Shown in pieces: positions 1 to 10,600 of a DNA stretch of 64,000 bases (positions are counted from its first letter, which is position 1; every line of letters starts with the position of its first letter). The DNA comes from Paracoccus zeaxanthinifaciens ATCC 21588 (GTDB lineage: Bacteria; Pseudomonadota; Alphaproteobacteria; Rhodobacterales; Rhodobacteraceae), in NCBI RefSeq assembly GCF_000420145.1, contig NZ_ATUJ01000012.1, positions 28,341-92,340 of the forward strand. Direction: 5' to 3'. Made by a program: the position numbers and the translations under genes. The notes under the pieces were generated by a model. It was given only the letters and a program-made list of their open reading frames with translations. It ran no database searches and had not been told where the DNA came from.

Positions 1-609
1 CTGCCCGACCGCATCCCGCTGTTCCCCCTTCCGGGGGCGGTGCTGATGCCGCGCGCGCGCCTGCCGCTGCACATCTTCGAGCCGCGTTACCTGCAGATGC
101 TCGAGGATGCGCTGAAGACCGAGCACCGCCTGATCGGCATGATCCAGCCCGAGGGCGACACCCTGTCGGCCATCGGCTGCGCGGGGCGGGTCGTGGCCTT
201 CACCGAACAGGATGACGGGCGGATGATGATCTCGCTCCAGGCGATATCGCGCTTCCGCCTGAACGAGGTCGAGGAAGGCTTCGCCCCCTATCTGCAGGGG
301 CATGTCGACTGGACCAGCTTCGCGCGCGACCGCGCGGGCAGCGAACGCGATCCCGGCATGGACCGCGACGCGCTGTTCGCGCTGCTGTCGCGCTTCATGG
401 AGGCCGAGGGCCTGTCCACCGATTGGGACGCCGCCGCCACCGCCGAGGACGAGCTGCTGGTCAATTCGCTGTCGATGATGCTGCCCTTCGGCAATGGCGA
501 CAAGCAGGCGCTGCTGGAATCCCCCACCCTTGCCGACCGGCGCGAACTGCTGGTCGGACTGATCGAATTCGCGCTGCGTGGCGGCGATACCGAGGAACGA
601 CTGCAATGA
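1..609 (+). CDS. LON peptidase substrate-binding domain protein (5' end outside window)
   Basis: The reading frame is open from base 1, so the true start lies upstream and at least the first residues are missing. The visible part begins [17 protein letters not shown] and continues with HIFEPRY, the typical opening of a stand-alone LON N-terminal (substrate-binding) domain. There is no AAA+ or Ser-Lys protease part, so this is not Lon itself; the family is presumed to bind proteins, but its cellular role is not established. The stop overlaps the next start (ATGA), suggesting translational coupling with the UPF0434 gene. The family call is confident; the function is not. Confidence 0.85.
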   Translation: MPDRIPLFPLPGAVLMPRARLPLHIFEPRYLQMLEDALKTEHRLIGMIQPEGDTLSAIGCAGRVVAFTEQDDGRMMISLQAISRFRLNEVEEGFAPYLQGHVDWTSFARDRAGSERDPGMDRDALFALLSRFMEAEGLSTDWDAAATAEDELLVNSLSMMLPFGNGDKQALLESPTLADRRELLVGLIEFALRGGDTEERLQ

Positions 610-797
610 CCGAGACCCCAGGCTTCGACCGCCACATGCTCGAGTCGCTCGTCTGCCCCGTGACCCACGGGCCGCTGTCCTACGACGCGACGCGGCAGGA
701 ACTGGTGTCGCGTTCGGCGGGGCTGGCCTTTCCGATCCGCTCGGGCATCCCGATCATGCTGATCGACGAGGCCCGCCAGATCCGCGCCGATGACTGA
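606..797 (+). CDS. Trm112/UPF0434 family small protein
   Basis: A 63-residue protein starting at the ATG inside the upstream stop codon. It shows the family pattern [10 protein letters not shown] near the N-terminus and [11 protein letters not shown] near the C-terminus, as in E. coli YcaR. Family members with a zinc ribbon carry CxxC pairs; here only Cys17 remains and the partner position is Thr, so zinc binding looks lost. Eukaryotic Trm112 activates methyltransferases, but the bacterial role is uncertain. Its end overlaps the rhomboid gene by 8 bases. Confidence 0.8.
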   Translation: MTETPGFDRHMLESLVCPVTHGPLSYDATRQELVSRSAGLAFPIRSGIPIMLIDEARQIRADD

Positions 798-1431
798 CAT
801 CCCCCGCGTGTCGGCCCGCAGGCTGGGCCCTGCGCGACTGCCGGGATGGGCAAGGGCCGTCATCCTGATCTGCTGCGCGGTCGAGCTGCTGCTGCTGGCC
901 GCGCCCTTGCTGGGCGCGCCGCGCATCCGGGTCGCATCCTCGCTTCTGGGCGGGTTCTGGTCGCCGCTGATGCATGGCGGTCAGGGCCTCTATCCGGCGC
1001 AGGGGGCGGCGATGTTCGTCACCTACGGCTTCCTTCATGCGGGGCTGATGCACCTTGCGATGAACATGATCTCGCTTGCGGCGATCGCGCGGGAACTGAA
1101 CCGCATGATCGGCGGGCGGGCCATGGCGCTGGCCTATGCGCTGTCGCAGATCGCGGGGGCGGCGGTCTTCGGCATCATGGAGCCGATGGGCGGGCCGATG
1201 ATCGGCGCGTCCGGCGCGGTCTTCGGGTTGGCGGGCACGCTGGTCGGCTATGCCGCGATCAACCTGCGCCTGCGCGGGCGGTCGATGCAGCCGCTGCTGC
1301 GGTCGGTCGGCACGATCCTTGCGCTGAACGTGGCGCTGACGGTGCTTATGCCGCAGATCGCGTGGCAGGCGCATCTCGGCGGGGCCGCGATGGGCGCCGT
1401 GATCGGCGCCGCGCTGGCCTTCCGCCGCTAG
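790..1431 (+). CDS. Rhomboid family intramembrane serine protease
   Basis: A 213-residue membrane protein with about six hydrophobic segments. The rhomboid signature GASGAVFG (around residues 138-145) carries the catalytic serine. An AHLGG motif near residues 197-201 carries the partner histidine, and an HLAMNM segment sits in the preceding helix. The family cleaves single-pass membrane proteins within the bilayer; the substrate here is unknown. It overlaps the upstream UPF0434 gene by 8 bases and is convergent with the DUF2268 gene, whose stop lies only 5 bases away. Confidence 0.88.
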   Translation: MTDIPRVSARRLGPARLPGWARAVILICCAVELLLLAAPLLGAPRIRVASSLLGGFWSPLMHGGQGLYPAQGAAMFVTYGFLHAGLMHLAMNMISLAAIARELNRMIGGRAMALAYALSQIAGAAVFGIMEPMGGPMIGASGAVFGLAGTLVGYAAINLRLRGRSMQPLLRSVGTILALNVALTVLMPQIAWQAHLGGAAMGAVIGAALAFRR

Positions 1432-1435
1432 GGCG

Positions 1436-2140
1436 TCACTCGGATGCCGTGCCTTCGGGCGCGGCATCCTGCGCTTCTTCTTCGGGTTCCTCGACACCCT
1501 CGGCGGCCATCAGGCGGCGCAGGGCGGGGCGGAAGGCGTCGGCACGCGTCGCCAGCAGGGTTGCCGGATCGGCGGGGCCTTCCTCGGACAGGTGCTGCGC
1601 GATCAGCCGGTGCGCGATGGCCCAGCCCGTCCCCTTGCGGATCTTGCCGCGCCCGAGGAACCATTCGTCGAAGCTGAAATCGTGGCGCGACCAGATATTC
1701 GCCGCCTGCCGCAGCGATCCGCCCGCGGGACGCGCGGCATCGCGCGGATCGACCGGCCCGCCCATGACTTGCTGCGCGAAATGCCCGGCCAGTCCCTCGC
1801 TGACCAGAACCTCGCCCAGGGACCGGCCATAGCCGGGGCCGGCCCACCGCGCGACATGGTGCAATTCGCGCAGCAGCGCGCGGCGCAGGGCGTCGGCGGT
1901 CACGCGGTCGGGCGACAGGGTCAGGTCGATCACCCCCGGCTGCGACGGCCGGGCCAGAAGCCCCCCGTCGGGGATCGGCACCTCGGAGGCGCGCACGACA
2001 AGGTCGAAGCGCGGCAGGTCGAAATGCCCCTCGGCCAGTGCGACGGCCTCTCGGGCGGTCGCGCGGGTCTCGGCCATGATGGTGGTCAGCGCGTTGCGCG
2101 CGTTCAGCAGGTGGATGTGCCAGATCGTCATGGCCGACAT
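1436..2140 (-). CDS. DUF2268 family protein, putative Zn protease with degenerate HExxH
   Basis: About 234 residues, opening with IWHIHLLNARNAL. The conserved DUF2268 core is clear: GPGYGRSLGE, VSEGLAGHF and a WSRHDFSFDEWFLG stretch, ending in an acidic tail. In relatives the helix before GPGYGRSLGE carries HExHH; here it reads RELHH (Arg91, codon 1868-1870), so the first zinc-binding His is gone. The protein may be inactive or use other ligands. ATG 2140 has GGGGG close upstream and ATG 2131 is the alternative. It lies 35 bases downstream of ftsK on the same strand and is probably in its operon. Confidence 0.8.
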   Translation of the reverse strand: MSAMTIWHIHLLNARNALTTIMAETRATAREAVALAEGHFDLPRFDLVVRASEVPIPDGGLLARPSQPGVIDLTLSPDRVTADALRRALLRELHHVARWAGPGYGRSLGEVLVSEGLAGHFAQQVMGGPVDPRDAARPAGGSLRQAANIWSRHDFSFDEWFLGRGKIRKGTGWAIAHRLIAQHLSEEGPADPATLLATRADAFRPALRRLMAAEGVEEPEEEAQDAAPEGTASE

Positions 2141-2175
2141 ATACCCCCAGCCCGGAACCCTTGCCAGTGCATCCC

Positions 2176-4776
2176 TTACACCTCGGGGACCAGAACCTCG
2201 CGCTTGCCGACATGGTTGGCCGCGCTGACGACGCCCTGCTCCTCCATCTGCTCGACCAGGCGCGCGGCCTTGTTGTAGCCGATGGCAAGCTTGCGCTGGA
2301 TATAGCTGGTCGAGCACTTGCGGTCCCGCGCCACGATCGCCACCGCCTGGTCGTACAGCGCGTCGTCGCCGTTGTCGCCGCCGCCAAGGCCCAGCACCGC
2401 GTCGATATTGTCGGCCTTCTCCTCGTCGGGGCCCTCGACCACGCCGGACTTGTAGTCGGGCGGACCGAAGGATTTCAGGTGGGTCACCACCTCTTCGACC
2501 TCTTCGTCGCTGCAGAAGGGGCCGTGGATACGCGTGATCCGCGCACCGTTGCCCATGTACAGCATGTCGCCCTGGCCCAGCAGCTGCTCGGCACCCTGCT
2601 CGCCCAGGATGGTGCGGCTGTCGATCTTCGAGGTCACCTGGAAGCTGATCCGCGTCGGGAAGTTCGCCTTGATCGTGCCGGTGATGACATCGACCGAGGG
2701 GCGCTGCGTGGCCATGATCAGGTGGATGCCCGATGCCCGCGCCATCTGCGCAAGGCGCTGGATGCAGGCCTCGATCTCCTTGCCGGCGACCATCATCAGG
2801 TCGGCCATCTCGTCGACGATGACGACGATATAGGGGAAGGTCTCGGGCTGGAATTCCTCTGTTTCCCAGATGGCGTCGCCCGTATCCTCGTCGAAGCCGG
2901 TCTGGACGGTGCGCTTGAACATCTCGCCCTTGGACAGCGCCTCGCGGACGCGCCCGTTATAGCCCTCGATGTTGCGCACGCCCATCTTGGACATCTTGCG
3001 ATACCGGTCCTCCATCTCGCCCACGACCCATTTCAGCGCGACGACGGCCTTCTTGGGGTCGGTGACGACCGGGGACAGCAGGTGCGGGATGCCGTCATAG
3101 ACGGACAGTTCCAGCATCTTGGGGTCGATCATGATCAGGCGGCATTCGTCCGGCGTCAGCTTGTACAGAAGCGACAGGATCATGGTGTTGATCGCGACCG
3201 ACTTGCCCGAACCCGTGGTCCCCGCGATCAGCAGGTGGGGCATCTTGGCAAGGTTCGCCACGATCGGATCGCCGCCGATATCCTTGCCCAACGCCAGCGG
3301 CAGCGGCTGCGTGCCGTCGCCGAAGGCGCGGCTGGCAAGGATCTCTCGCAGCAGGACCTTTTCGCGGCGGGCGTTCGGCAGTTCGATCCCGATGACCGTG
3401 CGCCCCGGCACGGTGCTGACACGCGCGGACAGCGCCGACATCGACCGCGCGATGTCGTCGGCCAGGCCGATGACGCGGCTGGCCTTCAGGCCCGGCGCAG
3501 GTTCCAGTTCGTACAGCGTGACGACCGGGCCGGGGCGGACCTCGGTGATCTGGCCCTTCACGCCGTAATCGTCCAGCACCGCCTCGAGCATGCGGGCGTT
3601 TTCCATCAGCTGTTCCTGGGGGATCTGCAGCTGATCGCCGGGAACGGGCGCCGACAGCAGCGCCAGTGGCGGGCGTTCATAGGCGGGGCCGTTCTGGTCC
3701 ATGACCAGCGGCGCGGGATCGGCGCGGCGGGGCGCCGCCTTGGGCGCGGCTGCGGGTCGCGGGGCCGGTTCGGGGTCGATGTCGAAGGCCTCGTCGCGCG
3801 GGGCGTCCTGAACAGGCATGTCCTGCACCGCCATCTCCTGCGCAGGCATCTCGACCGGCGGAACGCCGTCGCGCGCCAGCCGCGAGGTGACGGCCGCCAG
3901 GACCGAGGGCTTGGATTCGCGGCTGCGGATCGCATCGCTGATGCGGCCCTTGATCTGCTCGGCATCGGGGCCCTCGCCCTCCCAGTCGCTGTCGCGCTCG
4001 ATCAGCTCGGGTTCGGGCATCTCCTCCTCCAGCTCGAAGGCCGGGGCGGGGCGGCGGGCGGCGGCGGGTTCGGCGCGTTCGGGTTCGGGGGCCGCGCGGC
4101 GGCGGTCCTTCAGCCGCTGCACGAGGCCCGCGCCCGCATCGGTCGCCCGCAGCGACAGCTGCAGCGCCGTGGCCAGCCCGATCAGGAAGCGGCGCCACAT
4201 CGCGCGCAGCTCCTGCTTGTCGAAGCCCAGCACGAAGGCCATCACCGCGACCACGCCCAGCGCGATGACCAGGCCCGCGAAGCGGATGCCGATCTGTGCC
4301 TTCATCGGCAGGATGTTCAGGACGGCCCCCATGGCCATGTCGCCGAAATGCCCGCCAAGGCCGTAATTCTGCAGCCAGCCCGGCTCGGGAACCAGCGTGG
4401 CCGCGTGGATCGACACCAGCGCCACCGCGATGGGCGTGAAGACCGCGCGCATGGCGCGTTCCTCGCCCTTGTGCAGCATCAGGCGCAGGCCCCAGACGAA
4501 TGCCGCGACGACCAGCACCCAGGACCCCTTGCCCGCGATCATCATCAGCGGCGAGGCGACATAGGCGCCAAAGCTGCCCAGCATGTTCTGCGCGGGCGCA
4601 TCCGTGGCGGACAGGAAGCTCGGATCCTCGGCGGACCAGCTGCCCAGCATCATCGAGATCACGACCCCGAGGATGATCAGCACGCCGCCCAGCAATTCCT
4701 TGCCCCTGCGTTCCAGCGCCGCCTGCGTGGACTGGTCGAACAGCGGGTCCCGCTTTCCTGCCTGCCAGCTTGCCAT
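2176..4776 (-). CDS. ftsK: DNA translocase FtsK
   Basis: 866 residues in the standard three-part layout. Residues 20-190 hold four membrane helices, about 200-370 a Pro/Glu-rich linker, and the rest the RecA-like motor with Walker A GTTGSGKS at 519-526 and a [11 protein letters not shown]alker B segment. The last 65 residues form the winged-helix gamma domain that reads KOPS DNA. FtsK moves chromosome ends through the septum and activates XerCD at dif. The start ATG 4776 lies 4 bases after the stop of the aminotransferase, with GAGGGG upstream; earlier in-frame starts would run into that gene. Confidence 0.96.
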   Translation of the reverse strand: MASWQAGKRDPLFDQSTQAALERRGKELLGGVLIILGVVISMMLGSWSAEDPSFLSATDAPAQNMLGSFGAYVASPLMMIAGKGSWVLVVAAFVWGLRLMLHKGEERAMRAVFTPIAVALVSIHAATLVPEPGWLQNYGLGGHFGDMAMGAVLNILPMKAQIGIRFAGLVIALGVVAVMAFVLGFDKQELRAMWRRFLIGLATALQLSLRATDAGAGLVQRLKDRRRAAPEPERAEPAAARRPAPAFELEEEMPEPELIERDSDWEGEGPDAEQIKGRISDAIRSRESKPSVLAAVTSRLARDGVPPVEMPAQEMAVQDMPVQDAPRDEAFDIDPEPAPRPAAAPKAAPRRADPAPLVMDQNGPAYERPPLALLSAPVPGDQLQIPQEQLMENARMLEAVLDDYGVKGQITEVRPGPVVTLYELEPAPGLKASRVIGLADDIARSMSALSARVSTVPGRTVIGIELPNARREKVLLREILASRAFGDGTQPLPLALGKDIGGDPIVANLAKMPHLLIAGTTGSGKSVAINTMILSLLYKLTPDECRLIMIDPKMLELSVYDGIPHLLSPVVTDPKKAVVALKWVVGEMEDRYRKMSKMGVRNIEGYNGRVREALSKGEMFKRTVQTGFDEDTGDAIWETEEFQPETFPYIVVIVDEMADLMMVAGKEIEACIQRLAQMARASGIHLIMATQRPSVDVITGTIKANFPTRISFQVTSKIDSRTILGEQGAEQLLGQGDMLYMGNGARITRIHGPFCSDEEVEEVVTHLKSFGPPDYKSGVVEGPDEEKADNIDAVLGLGGGDNGDDALYDQAVAIVARDRKCSTSYIQRKLAIGYNKAARLVEQMEEQGVVSAANHVGKREVLVPEV

Positions 4777-4780
4777 GTCC

Positions 4781-5986
4781 TCAGCCCCTCCCCGTCGTCG
4801 TGTCATAGAGAACCGATGCCAGCCGCGTCAGCGCGGCCTCGGTCTCGGCCTCGGGGGCGACCAGCGCCACGCGGACGAAGCCCTGCCCCGGATTGAACCC
4901 ATCGACCTCTCGCGCAAGATAGGCGCCGGGCAGCACCTGGATGCCCGCGCGCGCCCACAGCAGGCGTGCGGCGGATTCTCCGTCGGCGACCGGCAGCCAC
5001 AGGAAGAACCCGCCCTGCGGCGCGGCATAGCCCGGAACGCCGCCCAGCACGCGATCCGCGATGGCGTATTTCGCATGATACATGCGCAGGCTGTCCTGCA
5101 CGTGATCCTCGTCCGACCAGGCGGCGGCGCTGACGGCCTGCAGCGGCATCGGCAGCGGCGCACCCGCATAGCTGCGCAGCCTGCGCATCTGGCGCAGCTG
5201 TTCGGGACCGCCCGCGGCAAAGCCCGAACGCAGCCCCGGCAGGTTCGACCGCTTGGACAGCGAATTGAACATCACGACCCGGTCGGCCAGCCCCATGTCG
5301 GTCGCGACCTTCAGCGCGCCGGGCGGGGGCGCATCGCGCCAGATCTCGGAATAGCATTCGTCGGCGAAGACCAGGAAATCGTGCTTCTCGGCCAGCGCGA
5401 TCAGGTCGCGCAGGTAATCCTCGTCCGCGACGGCACCCTGCGGGTTCGCCGGCGAACACAGATAGGCGATGGCCGTGCGGTCCAGAAGCGCCGCGTCCAG
5501 CCCCGCGTAATCGGGCAGGTTCCCCGTTTCGGGCGTGGCCGCCACGAAGACCGGTTCGGCATTCACCGCCGCCGCCGCCACCGCATAGACCTGATAGAAC
5601 GGGTTCGGGATCAGGATCGCCGGGCGCTGGCCGTTCTTCGTTTCAGGGCACAGCGCAAGGGCCGCGTTGAACAGCCCCTCTCGGGTGCCGTTCAGGGCCA
5701 TGATCCGGTCGGGCGCGACATCCAGGTTGTGCCGGCGTCCCAGCCACCCCGAGATCGCGCCCAGCAGGTCCGGGCCGCCCTCGTTGACGGGATACTTGGC
5801 AAAGCCCTGAAGGCTGGCCTGCAGGACGTCGGACAGGAAGGGCGGCATCGGGTGCCGCGGCTCTCCTATGGTCAGGATCTGCGGAGATTCGCCCGGGGCA
5901 AGCCCCGGCGCGACATCCGAAAGCAGCGCCCGCAGACGCGGGAACGCGTATTCCGGCAGGTTCGAGAACCGCTCGGGGAATGCCAT
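4781..5986 (-). CDS. PLP-dependent aminotransferase, DapC-like
   Basis: 401 residues, fold type I, class I/II. The PLP lysine is Lys245 in [15 protein letters not shown] (around 181-184) and ADECYSEIW (209-217) are the cofactor-site motifs. The SKRSN-PG-RSGF block is characteristic of N-succinyldiaminopimelate aminotransferase (DapC) of the lysine pathway, and dapD is elsewhere in this window (26.5 kb), so DapC is the best guess. Assignment among class I/II enzymes by eye is tentative. GAGG lies ahead of the ATG. It directly precedes ftsK and probably shares its transcript. Confidence 0.82.
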   Translation of the reverse strand: MAFPERFSNLPEYAFPRLRALLSDVAPGLAPGESPQILTIGEPRHPMPPFLSDVLQASLQGFAKYPVNEGGPDLLGAISGWLGRRHNLDVAPDRIMALNGTREGLFNAALALCPETKNGQRPAILIPNPFYQVYAVAAAAVNAEPVFVAATPETGNLPDYAGLDAALLDRTAIAYLCSPANPQGAVADEDYLRDLIALAEKHDFLVFADECYSEIWRDAPPPGALKVATDMGLADRVVMFNSLSKRSNLPGLRSGFAAGGPEQLRQMRRLRSYAGAPLPMPLQAVSAAAWSDEDHVQDSLRMYHAKYAIADRVLGGVPGYAAPQGGFFLWLPVADGESAARLLWARAGIQVLPGAYLAREVDGFNPGQGFVRVALVAPEAETEAALTRLASVLYDTTTGRG

Positions 5987-6074
5987 CTGTGCCTCGCTTT
6001 CCGGGGTCTCCGCCCCGTTGTCATGGCCGAAACATTAGCGTGTGATGGGTCTTGCGTCCAGTAAAGACCCCCGC

Positions 6075-7406
6075 TCAGCCCGCAAGCGCGGCCTCGGCTG
6101 CCGCAGCGACGCGCAGCAGGTGCCGGTCGCGCCCCGCATGGCCCATCAGCGAGATGCCGCAGCCCGGCAATCCGGCGGGCAGCGTCACGGCGGGCAGGCC
6201 CAAGAGGTTCGCGATCCGCGTGTTGCGCAGCGTCAGAAGGTTGGCGCGGACGAACTCGGCCTCGTCCTTCATCAGGCGGTCGGCATCGGGGGGCAGGATC
6301 GGCACGGTCGGCACCAGCACGGCGTCGTATCCGCCCACGACCTCCTTGATCCACTTGCGGCGGATGCGGGTCAGGGCCTCCCATGCGGCGACGTATTCGG
6401 GGCCGCTGGTGTCCTTGCCGCCGCGGAACCGGTCCAGGATCGGCTTCCACATCAGCTCGGGCGCATCCTCGATCTGGGCGTGCCAGATGCCATAGCCCTC
6501 GGGCGCGAAGACCTGCGGCGACAGGGCCAGCGCCCGGTCCAGCCAATCGGTCGAGGCATGGGCGACATGCGCCCCCGCCCGGCCCAGCCGGTCCACCGCC
6601 TGCTGGAAGGCGGTCTCGGGGCCCGCCTCGATATCGTCGAAGGGCATCCCCTCCAGAACCAGGAAGCGCAGCCCCGCGACCGAGGATTCGTTCAGGTCCG
6701 CGGCGGGCTGGTCGGCCAGCAGCGCGAAGATCTCGGCGCAGTCCTCGACCGTGCGGGCGATGGGGCCCGCGATGTCGAAGCGGCGACACAGCGGAACGAC
6801 GCCCTTTTCGGGCAGCGCGCCATGCGTCGGCTTGAACCCCACCAGCCCGTTCCAGGCGGCAGGCACGCGGATCGAGCCGCCCGTGTCGGTCCCGATCGCC
6901 GCGGCGGCCAGCCCCAGGGCCACGGACACCGCCGCCCCCGAGGACGAGCCCCCCGGCGCAAGCGCGGGGTCCAGCGCGTTGGGCGGCGTCGCGGTCACGG
7001 GGTTCAGCCCCAGCCCGCTGAAGGCCAGTTCGGTCATGTGGGTCTTGCCCAGGCACACCGTGCCCCGCCGCGAGGCACGCGCCAGGATGTTCGCGTCCTT
7101 GCGCGGCGTACGCCCGTCCAGCAGCTTCGAGCCTGCCTCGGTCCGCGTGCCGCCGCTGTCGATATTGTCCTTCCAGCTGATCGCGACGCCGTCCAGCAGG
7201 CTGTGGCGACGCTCCTGCTTGGCGCGGTCATGGGCGGCGACGGCCTCGGACCGGGCGCGGGCGGCGGTCAGCCTTGCATAGATGCGGTCGCAATCGGGAT
7301 GCGATTTCGCGGCGGCCAGATAGGCCTCGGTCTGGTCGATCGGGTCCAGCAGACCCGCCATGATCGCGCGGCCCTGCCGGACCGCCGAGGCCTTCAGCCA
7401 ATCCAT
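6075..7406 (-). CDS. Amidase (amidase signature family)
   Basis: 443 residues with the amidase-signature layout: the catalytic Lys in ISWKDNIDS (about residue 78), the Gly/Ser loop APGGSSSGAAV (about 149-159) with the cis-Ser, and the Ser nucleophile in GTDTGGSIR. The substrate cannot be read from the sequence. No GatB or GatC neighbour is present, so this is probably a general amidase and not GatA. Its ATG abuts the stop of the small DUF1674 gene, indicating a two-gene operon. No membrane segment or signal peptide is visible. Confidence 0.88.
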   Translation of the reverse strand: MDWLKASAVRQGRAIMAGLLDPIDQTEAYLAAAKSHPDCDRIYARLTAARARSEAVAAHDRAKQERRHSLLDGVAISWKDNIDSGGTRTEAGSKLLDGRTPRKDANILARASRRGTVCLGKTHMTELAFSGLGLNPVTATPPNALDPALAPGGSSSGAAVSVALGLAAAAIGTDTGGSIRVPAAWNGLVGFKPTHGALPEKGVVPLCRRFDIAGPIARTVEDCAEIFALLADQPAADLNESSVAGLRFLVLEGMPFDDIEAGPETAFQQAVDRLGRAGAHVAHASTDWLDRALALSPQVFAPEGYGIWHAQIEDAPELMWKPILDRFRGGKDTSGPEYVAAWEALTRIRRKWIKEVVGGYDAVLVPTVPILPPDADRLMKDEAEFVRANLLTLRNTRIANLLGLPAVTLPAGLPGCGISLMGHAGRDRHLLRVAAAAEAALAG

Positions 7407-7601
7407 TCAGAAATCCACCGCCAGTCCGTTCTTCTCGTAATCGCCGAAGCGCACGGCCTCGGGGCCGTCGCGGCCGCCGTATTCCACGGGCAGCTCCATC
7501 TCGGCCCGTGCCTTGCGGCGTTCCTCGGCCTCGGCCAGGGCGCGCCGCGCTGCGGGCGGCAGGTCCTGGCGCGGATCGGCGGCGGTCTGTTCATCGCTCA
7601 T
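7407..7601 (-). CDS. DUF1674 protein, SDHAF4-like succinate dehydrogenase assembly factor
   Basis: A 64-residue protein with an acidic, Ala-rich N-terminus and the invariant C-terminal block GPEAVRFGDYEKNGLAVDF. This block matches DUF1674, the family of SDHAF4, which in mitochondria binds flavinylated SdhA. By homology it may help assemble succinate dehydrogenase here, although no sdh gene is in the window. GGGGGA precedes its ATG, and it is divergent from rsmB with 70 bases between. The family call is firm; the function is by analogy. Confidence 0.8.
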   Translation of the reverse strand: MSDEQTAADPRQDLPPAARRALAEAEERRKARAEMELPVEYGGRDGPEAVRFGDYEKNGLAVDF

Positions 7602-7671
7602 GGAAAGATCCCCCGAATGGGCGTATGTGTCCGGTTCAGTCTTCAGGAATATCTAGGCGAAGGAAAGCAAT

Positions 7672-8928
7672 TTGGCAAAGCCGGGCGGCGACATGGCGCG
7701 GAAGGGCGCATTGCAATTGATCCAGGGCGTGCGCGACGGGCGCAGTCTTGCCGACCAGCAGGGCAGGTTGTCGAAGCTGCCCGTGGCCGAGCAGGCACGC
7801 GCCGCAAGGCTTGCGGCCGAGACGCTGCGCCACCAGGGCCGCGCCGATCGCGTGATCGCGGGGCTGGTCGCGCGCAAGCCCACCCCGCAGGTCATGGACG
7901 TGCTGCGCCTGGCCGTGGTCGAGATGCTGGAACTGGGCGCCCCCGCCCATGGCGTCGTCGGTGCCGCGGTCGATCTGACCCGCACCCTGGGCAAGCGCGG
8001 GCAGTCCGCCGCGGGCATGGTCAATGCCGTGCTGCGCAAGGCGGGCGCATACCAGGGCTGGGCCGACCTGCCGCCGCAGGAACTGCCGGAATGGCTACGC
8101 GGGCCGCTGTCGATGGCCTATGACGCGGACACGCTGACCGCGATCGAGGCCGCGCACCAGGCGGGCGCGCCCCTCGACATCACGCCGAAACCCGGCGCCC
8201 AGCCCTTCGAGGGCGCGGAACCCCTGCCCACCGGATCGTGGCGCGTGGCGGGTCCGGCGCAGGTCTCGACCCTGCCGGGCTTCGACGCGGGCGAATGGTG
8301 GGTGCAGGATGCGGCCGCGGCCCTGCCCGTGCGCCTGCTGGCCCCGCAACCGAACGAGACCGTCGCGGATCTGTGCGCGGCACCGGGCGGCAAGACCATG
8401 CAGATCGCCGTCAGCGGGGCGCAGGTCGTCGCGGTGGACGTGAACGAGCATCGCCTGAAGCGCCTGCACCAGAACCTGGAACGCTGCGGGCTGACGGCCA
8501 CCGTCGTCACCGCCGACGCGCTGGAATGGCGCCCCGACGCGCCGCTGGACGCGGTGCTGCTGGATGCGCCCTGCAGCGCGACCGGCACGATCCGGCGCCA
8601 TCCCGACATGCCCTTCATCCGCGACGGGCACGGCATCGCCGAACTGATCGAGCTGCAGGCCGCGATGATCGATCACGCGCTGTCGATCCTGCGCCCCGGC
8701 GGGCGGCTGGTCTTCGCGACCTGCTCGCTGATCCCCGACGAGGGCGAGGTCCAGGTCGACGAGGCGCTGGCCCGCCATCCCGGCCTGACCGTGGAGCGCC
8801 CCGACATCCCCGGCATCGACCCCGACTGGATCACGGACGAGGGCGGCATCCGCCTGCGGCCCGATCACTGGGCGGATCGTGGCGGAATGGACGGCTTCTA
8901 CATGGCGCTTCTGCGAAAGCCCGCCTGA
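7672..8928 (+). CDS. rsmB: 16S rRNA (cytosine(967)-C(5))-methyltransferase RsmB
   Basis: 418 residues: an N-terminal NusB-like RNA-binding domain (about 5-150) and a C-terminal Rossmann methyltransferase domain. The SAM site is DLCAAPGGKT; the two cysteines of m5C RNA methyltransferases are in DAPCSATG and ATCSLIPDEGE. The start is taken as TTG 7672 because AGGAAAG lies five bases before it and the NusB domain begins at once; ATG 7693 is the alternative. Divergent from the DUF1674 gene; purH follows 70 bases downstream. Confidence 0.92.
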   Translation: MAKPGGDMARKGALQLIQGVRDGRSLADQQGRLSKLPVAEQARAARLAAETLRHQGRADRVIAGLVARKPTPQVMDVLRLAVVEMLELGAPAHGVVGAAVDLTRTLGKRGQSAAGMVNAVLRKAGAYQGWADLPPQELPEWLRGPLSMAYDADTLTAIEAAHQAGAPLDITPKPGAQPFEGAEPLPTGSWRVAGPAQVSTLPGFDAGEWWVQDAAAALPVRLLAPQPNETVADLCAAPGGKTMQIAVSGAQVVAVDVNEHRLKRLHQNLERCGLTATVVTADALEWRPDAPLDAVLLDAPCSATGTIRRHPDMPFIRDGHGIAELIELQAAMIDHALSILRPGGRLVFATCSLIPDEGEVQVDEALARHPGLTVERPDIPGIDPDWITDEGGIRLRPDHWADRGGMDGFYMALLRKPA

Positions 8929-8998
8929 GGCGGTCACGATGCTGGACCTTCGGCGCGGGCTTCGGTAACTGGGCGGCACATCCAGACATGAGGCTGCC

Positions 8999-10600
8999 AT
9001 GACCCGTCCCGCCGAATCCCGTCAGGTCCTGAAACGCGCGCTCATCTCGGTCTCCGACAAGACCGGGCTGATCGACTTCGCCAAGGCGCTGGAGGCACGG
9101 GGCGTCCAGATCCTGTCGACCGGCGGCAGCGCCAAGGCCATCCGCGAGGCGGGCGTCGCCGTCACCGACGTGGCCGATGTCACCGGATTCCCGGAAATGA
9201 TGGACGGCCGCGTCAAGACGCTGCACCCCAAGGTGCATGGCGGCCTGCTGGCACTGCGCGACAATGCCGACCACGTCGCGGCGATGGAGGAACACGGCAT
9301 CGGCGGCATCGACCTCCTGGTCGTGAACCTCTATCCGTTCGAGGAGACGGTCGCGAAGGGCGCCGAATACGACGACTGCATCGAGAACATCGATATCGGC
9401 GGCCCCGCGATGATCCGCGCCGCCGCCAAGAACCACGGCTTCGTCACGACCATCGTGGACGTGCAGGACTATGACGCGCTGCTGGCCGAGCTGGACGCGA
9501 ACGAAGGCGCGACCACCCTGCCCTTCCGCCAGCGCCAGGCCCAGATCGCCTATGCCCGCACCGCGGCCTATGACGCCGCCGTCAGCACCTGGATGGCCGG
9601 CGCCATCAACGAGGATCAGCCCCGCCGCCGCGCCTTCGCGGGCACGCTGGCCCAGGGGCTGCGCTATGGCGAGAACCCGCACCAGTCCGCCGCCTTCTAC
9701 GTCACCGGCGAGGAACGTCCGGGCGTGGCCACCGCGAAGCAGTGGCAGGGCAAGGAGCTGTCCTACAACAACATCAACGACACCGATGCCGCCTTCGAGC
9801 TGGTAGCCGAGTTCGACCCCGCCGAGGGTCCGGCCTGCGCGATCATCAAGCATGCCAACCCCTGCGGCGTGGCCCGCGGCGCGACCGCGCTCGAAGCCTA
9901 CAAGCGGGCCTTCGACTGCGACCGCACCTCGGCCTTCGGCGGCATCATCGCGCTGAACGGCACGCTGGACGGCGCCACGGCGGAAGAGATCGCGGGCATC
10001 TTCACCGAGGTCGTCATCGCACCCGATGCCGACGAGGACGCCAAGCGCATCTTCGCCGCCAAGAAGAACCTGCGCCTGCTGACCACGGGCGGCCTGCCCG
10101 ACATCCGCGCGGGCGGCACCGCCTTCCGCCAGGTCGCAGGCGGCTTCCTGGTCCAGGGCCGCGACAACGGTCACGTCACCATGTCCGACCTGAAGATCGT
10201 GACCGAGCGTCAGCCCTCCGAGGCGGAACTGGCCGACCTGCTGTTCGCCTGGACCGTCGCCAAGCACGTGAAATCGAACGCCATCGTCTATGCCAAGGAC
10301 CGCGCCACCGTGGGCGTCGGCGCAGGCCAGATGAGCCGGGTGGACAGCACCCGCATCGGTCGCCGCAAGTCCGAGGACATGGCCGAGGTGCTGGGCCTGT
10401 CCGAGCCGCTGACCAACGGCGCGGCGGTCGCATCGGATGCGTTCTTCCCCTTCGCCGACGGCATCGAGGCCCTGGCCGAGGCCGGTGCCCGCGCGGTCAT
10501 CCAGCCCGGCGGCTCCATGCGCGACGCCGAGGTGATCGAGGCCGCGAACCGTCTTGGCCTGGCCATGGTCTTTACCGGCCAGCGGCATTTCCGCCACTGA
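8999..10600 (+). CDS. purH: Bifunctional AICAR formyltransferase / IMP cyclohydrolase PurH
   Basis: 533 residues, close to the usual length, catalysing the last two steps of IMP synthesis. The N-terminal MGS-like cyclohydrolase domain (about 12-160) has [12 protein letters not shown] and [12 protein letters not shown]. The formyltransferase domain carries the catalytic Lys-His in [11 protein letters not shown] (about 280-291) and [10 protein letters not shown]. The C-terminus [12 protein letters not shown]...[10 protein letters not shown] is standard. GAGG lies before the ATG. Its stop overlaps the lspA start by one base. Confidence 0.97.
   Translation: MTRPAESRQVLKRALISVSDKTGLIDFAKALEARGVQILSTGGSAKAIREAGVAVTDVADVTGFPEMMDGRVKTLHPKVHGGLLALRDNADHVAAMEEHGIGGIDLLVVNLYPFEETVAKGAEYDDCIENIDIGGPAMIRAAAKNHGFVTTIVDVQDYDALLAELDANEGATTLPFRQRQAQIAYARTAAYDAAVSTWMAGAINEDQPRRRAFAGTLAQGLRYGENPHQSAAFYVTGEERPGVATAKQWQGKELSYNNINDTDAAFELVAEFDPAEGPACAIIKHANPCGVARGATALEAYKRAFDCDRTSAFGGIIALNGTLDGATAEEIAGIFTEVVIAPDADEDAKRIFAAKKNLRLLTTGGLPDIRAGGTAFRQVAGGFLVQGRDNGHVTMSDLKIVTERQPSEAELADLLFAWTVAKHVKSNAIVYAKDRATVGVGAGQMSRVDSTRIGRRKSEDMAEVLGLSEPLTNGAAVASDAFFPFADGIEALAEAGARAVIQPGGSMRDAEVIEAANRLGLAMVFTGQRHFRH

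Noticed and set aside
2161..4896. A very long plus-strand open frame opposite ftsK
   Set aside because: It mirrors the third-position GC bias of ftsK, has low-complexity His/Gln/Arg-rich translation and no family motif.
8929..8998. A small gene between rsmB and purH
   Set aside because: The 70-base gap has an ATG but only a very short open frame; it looks like a plain leader for purH.
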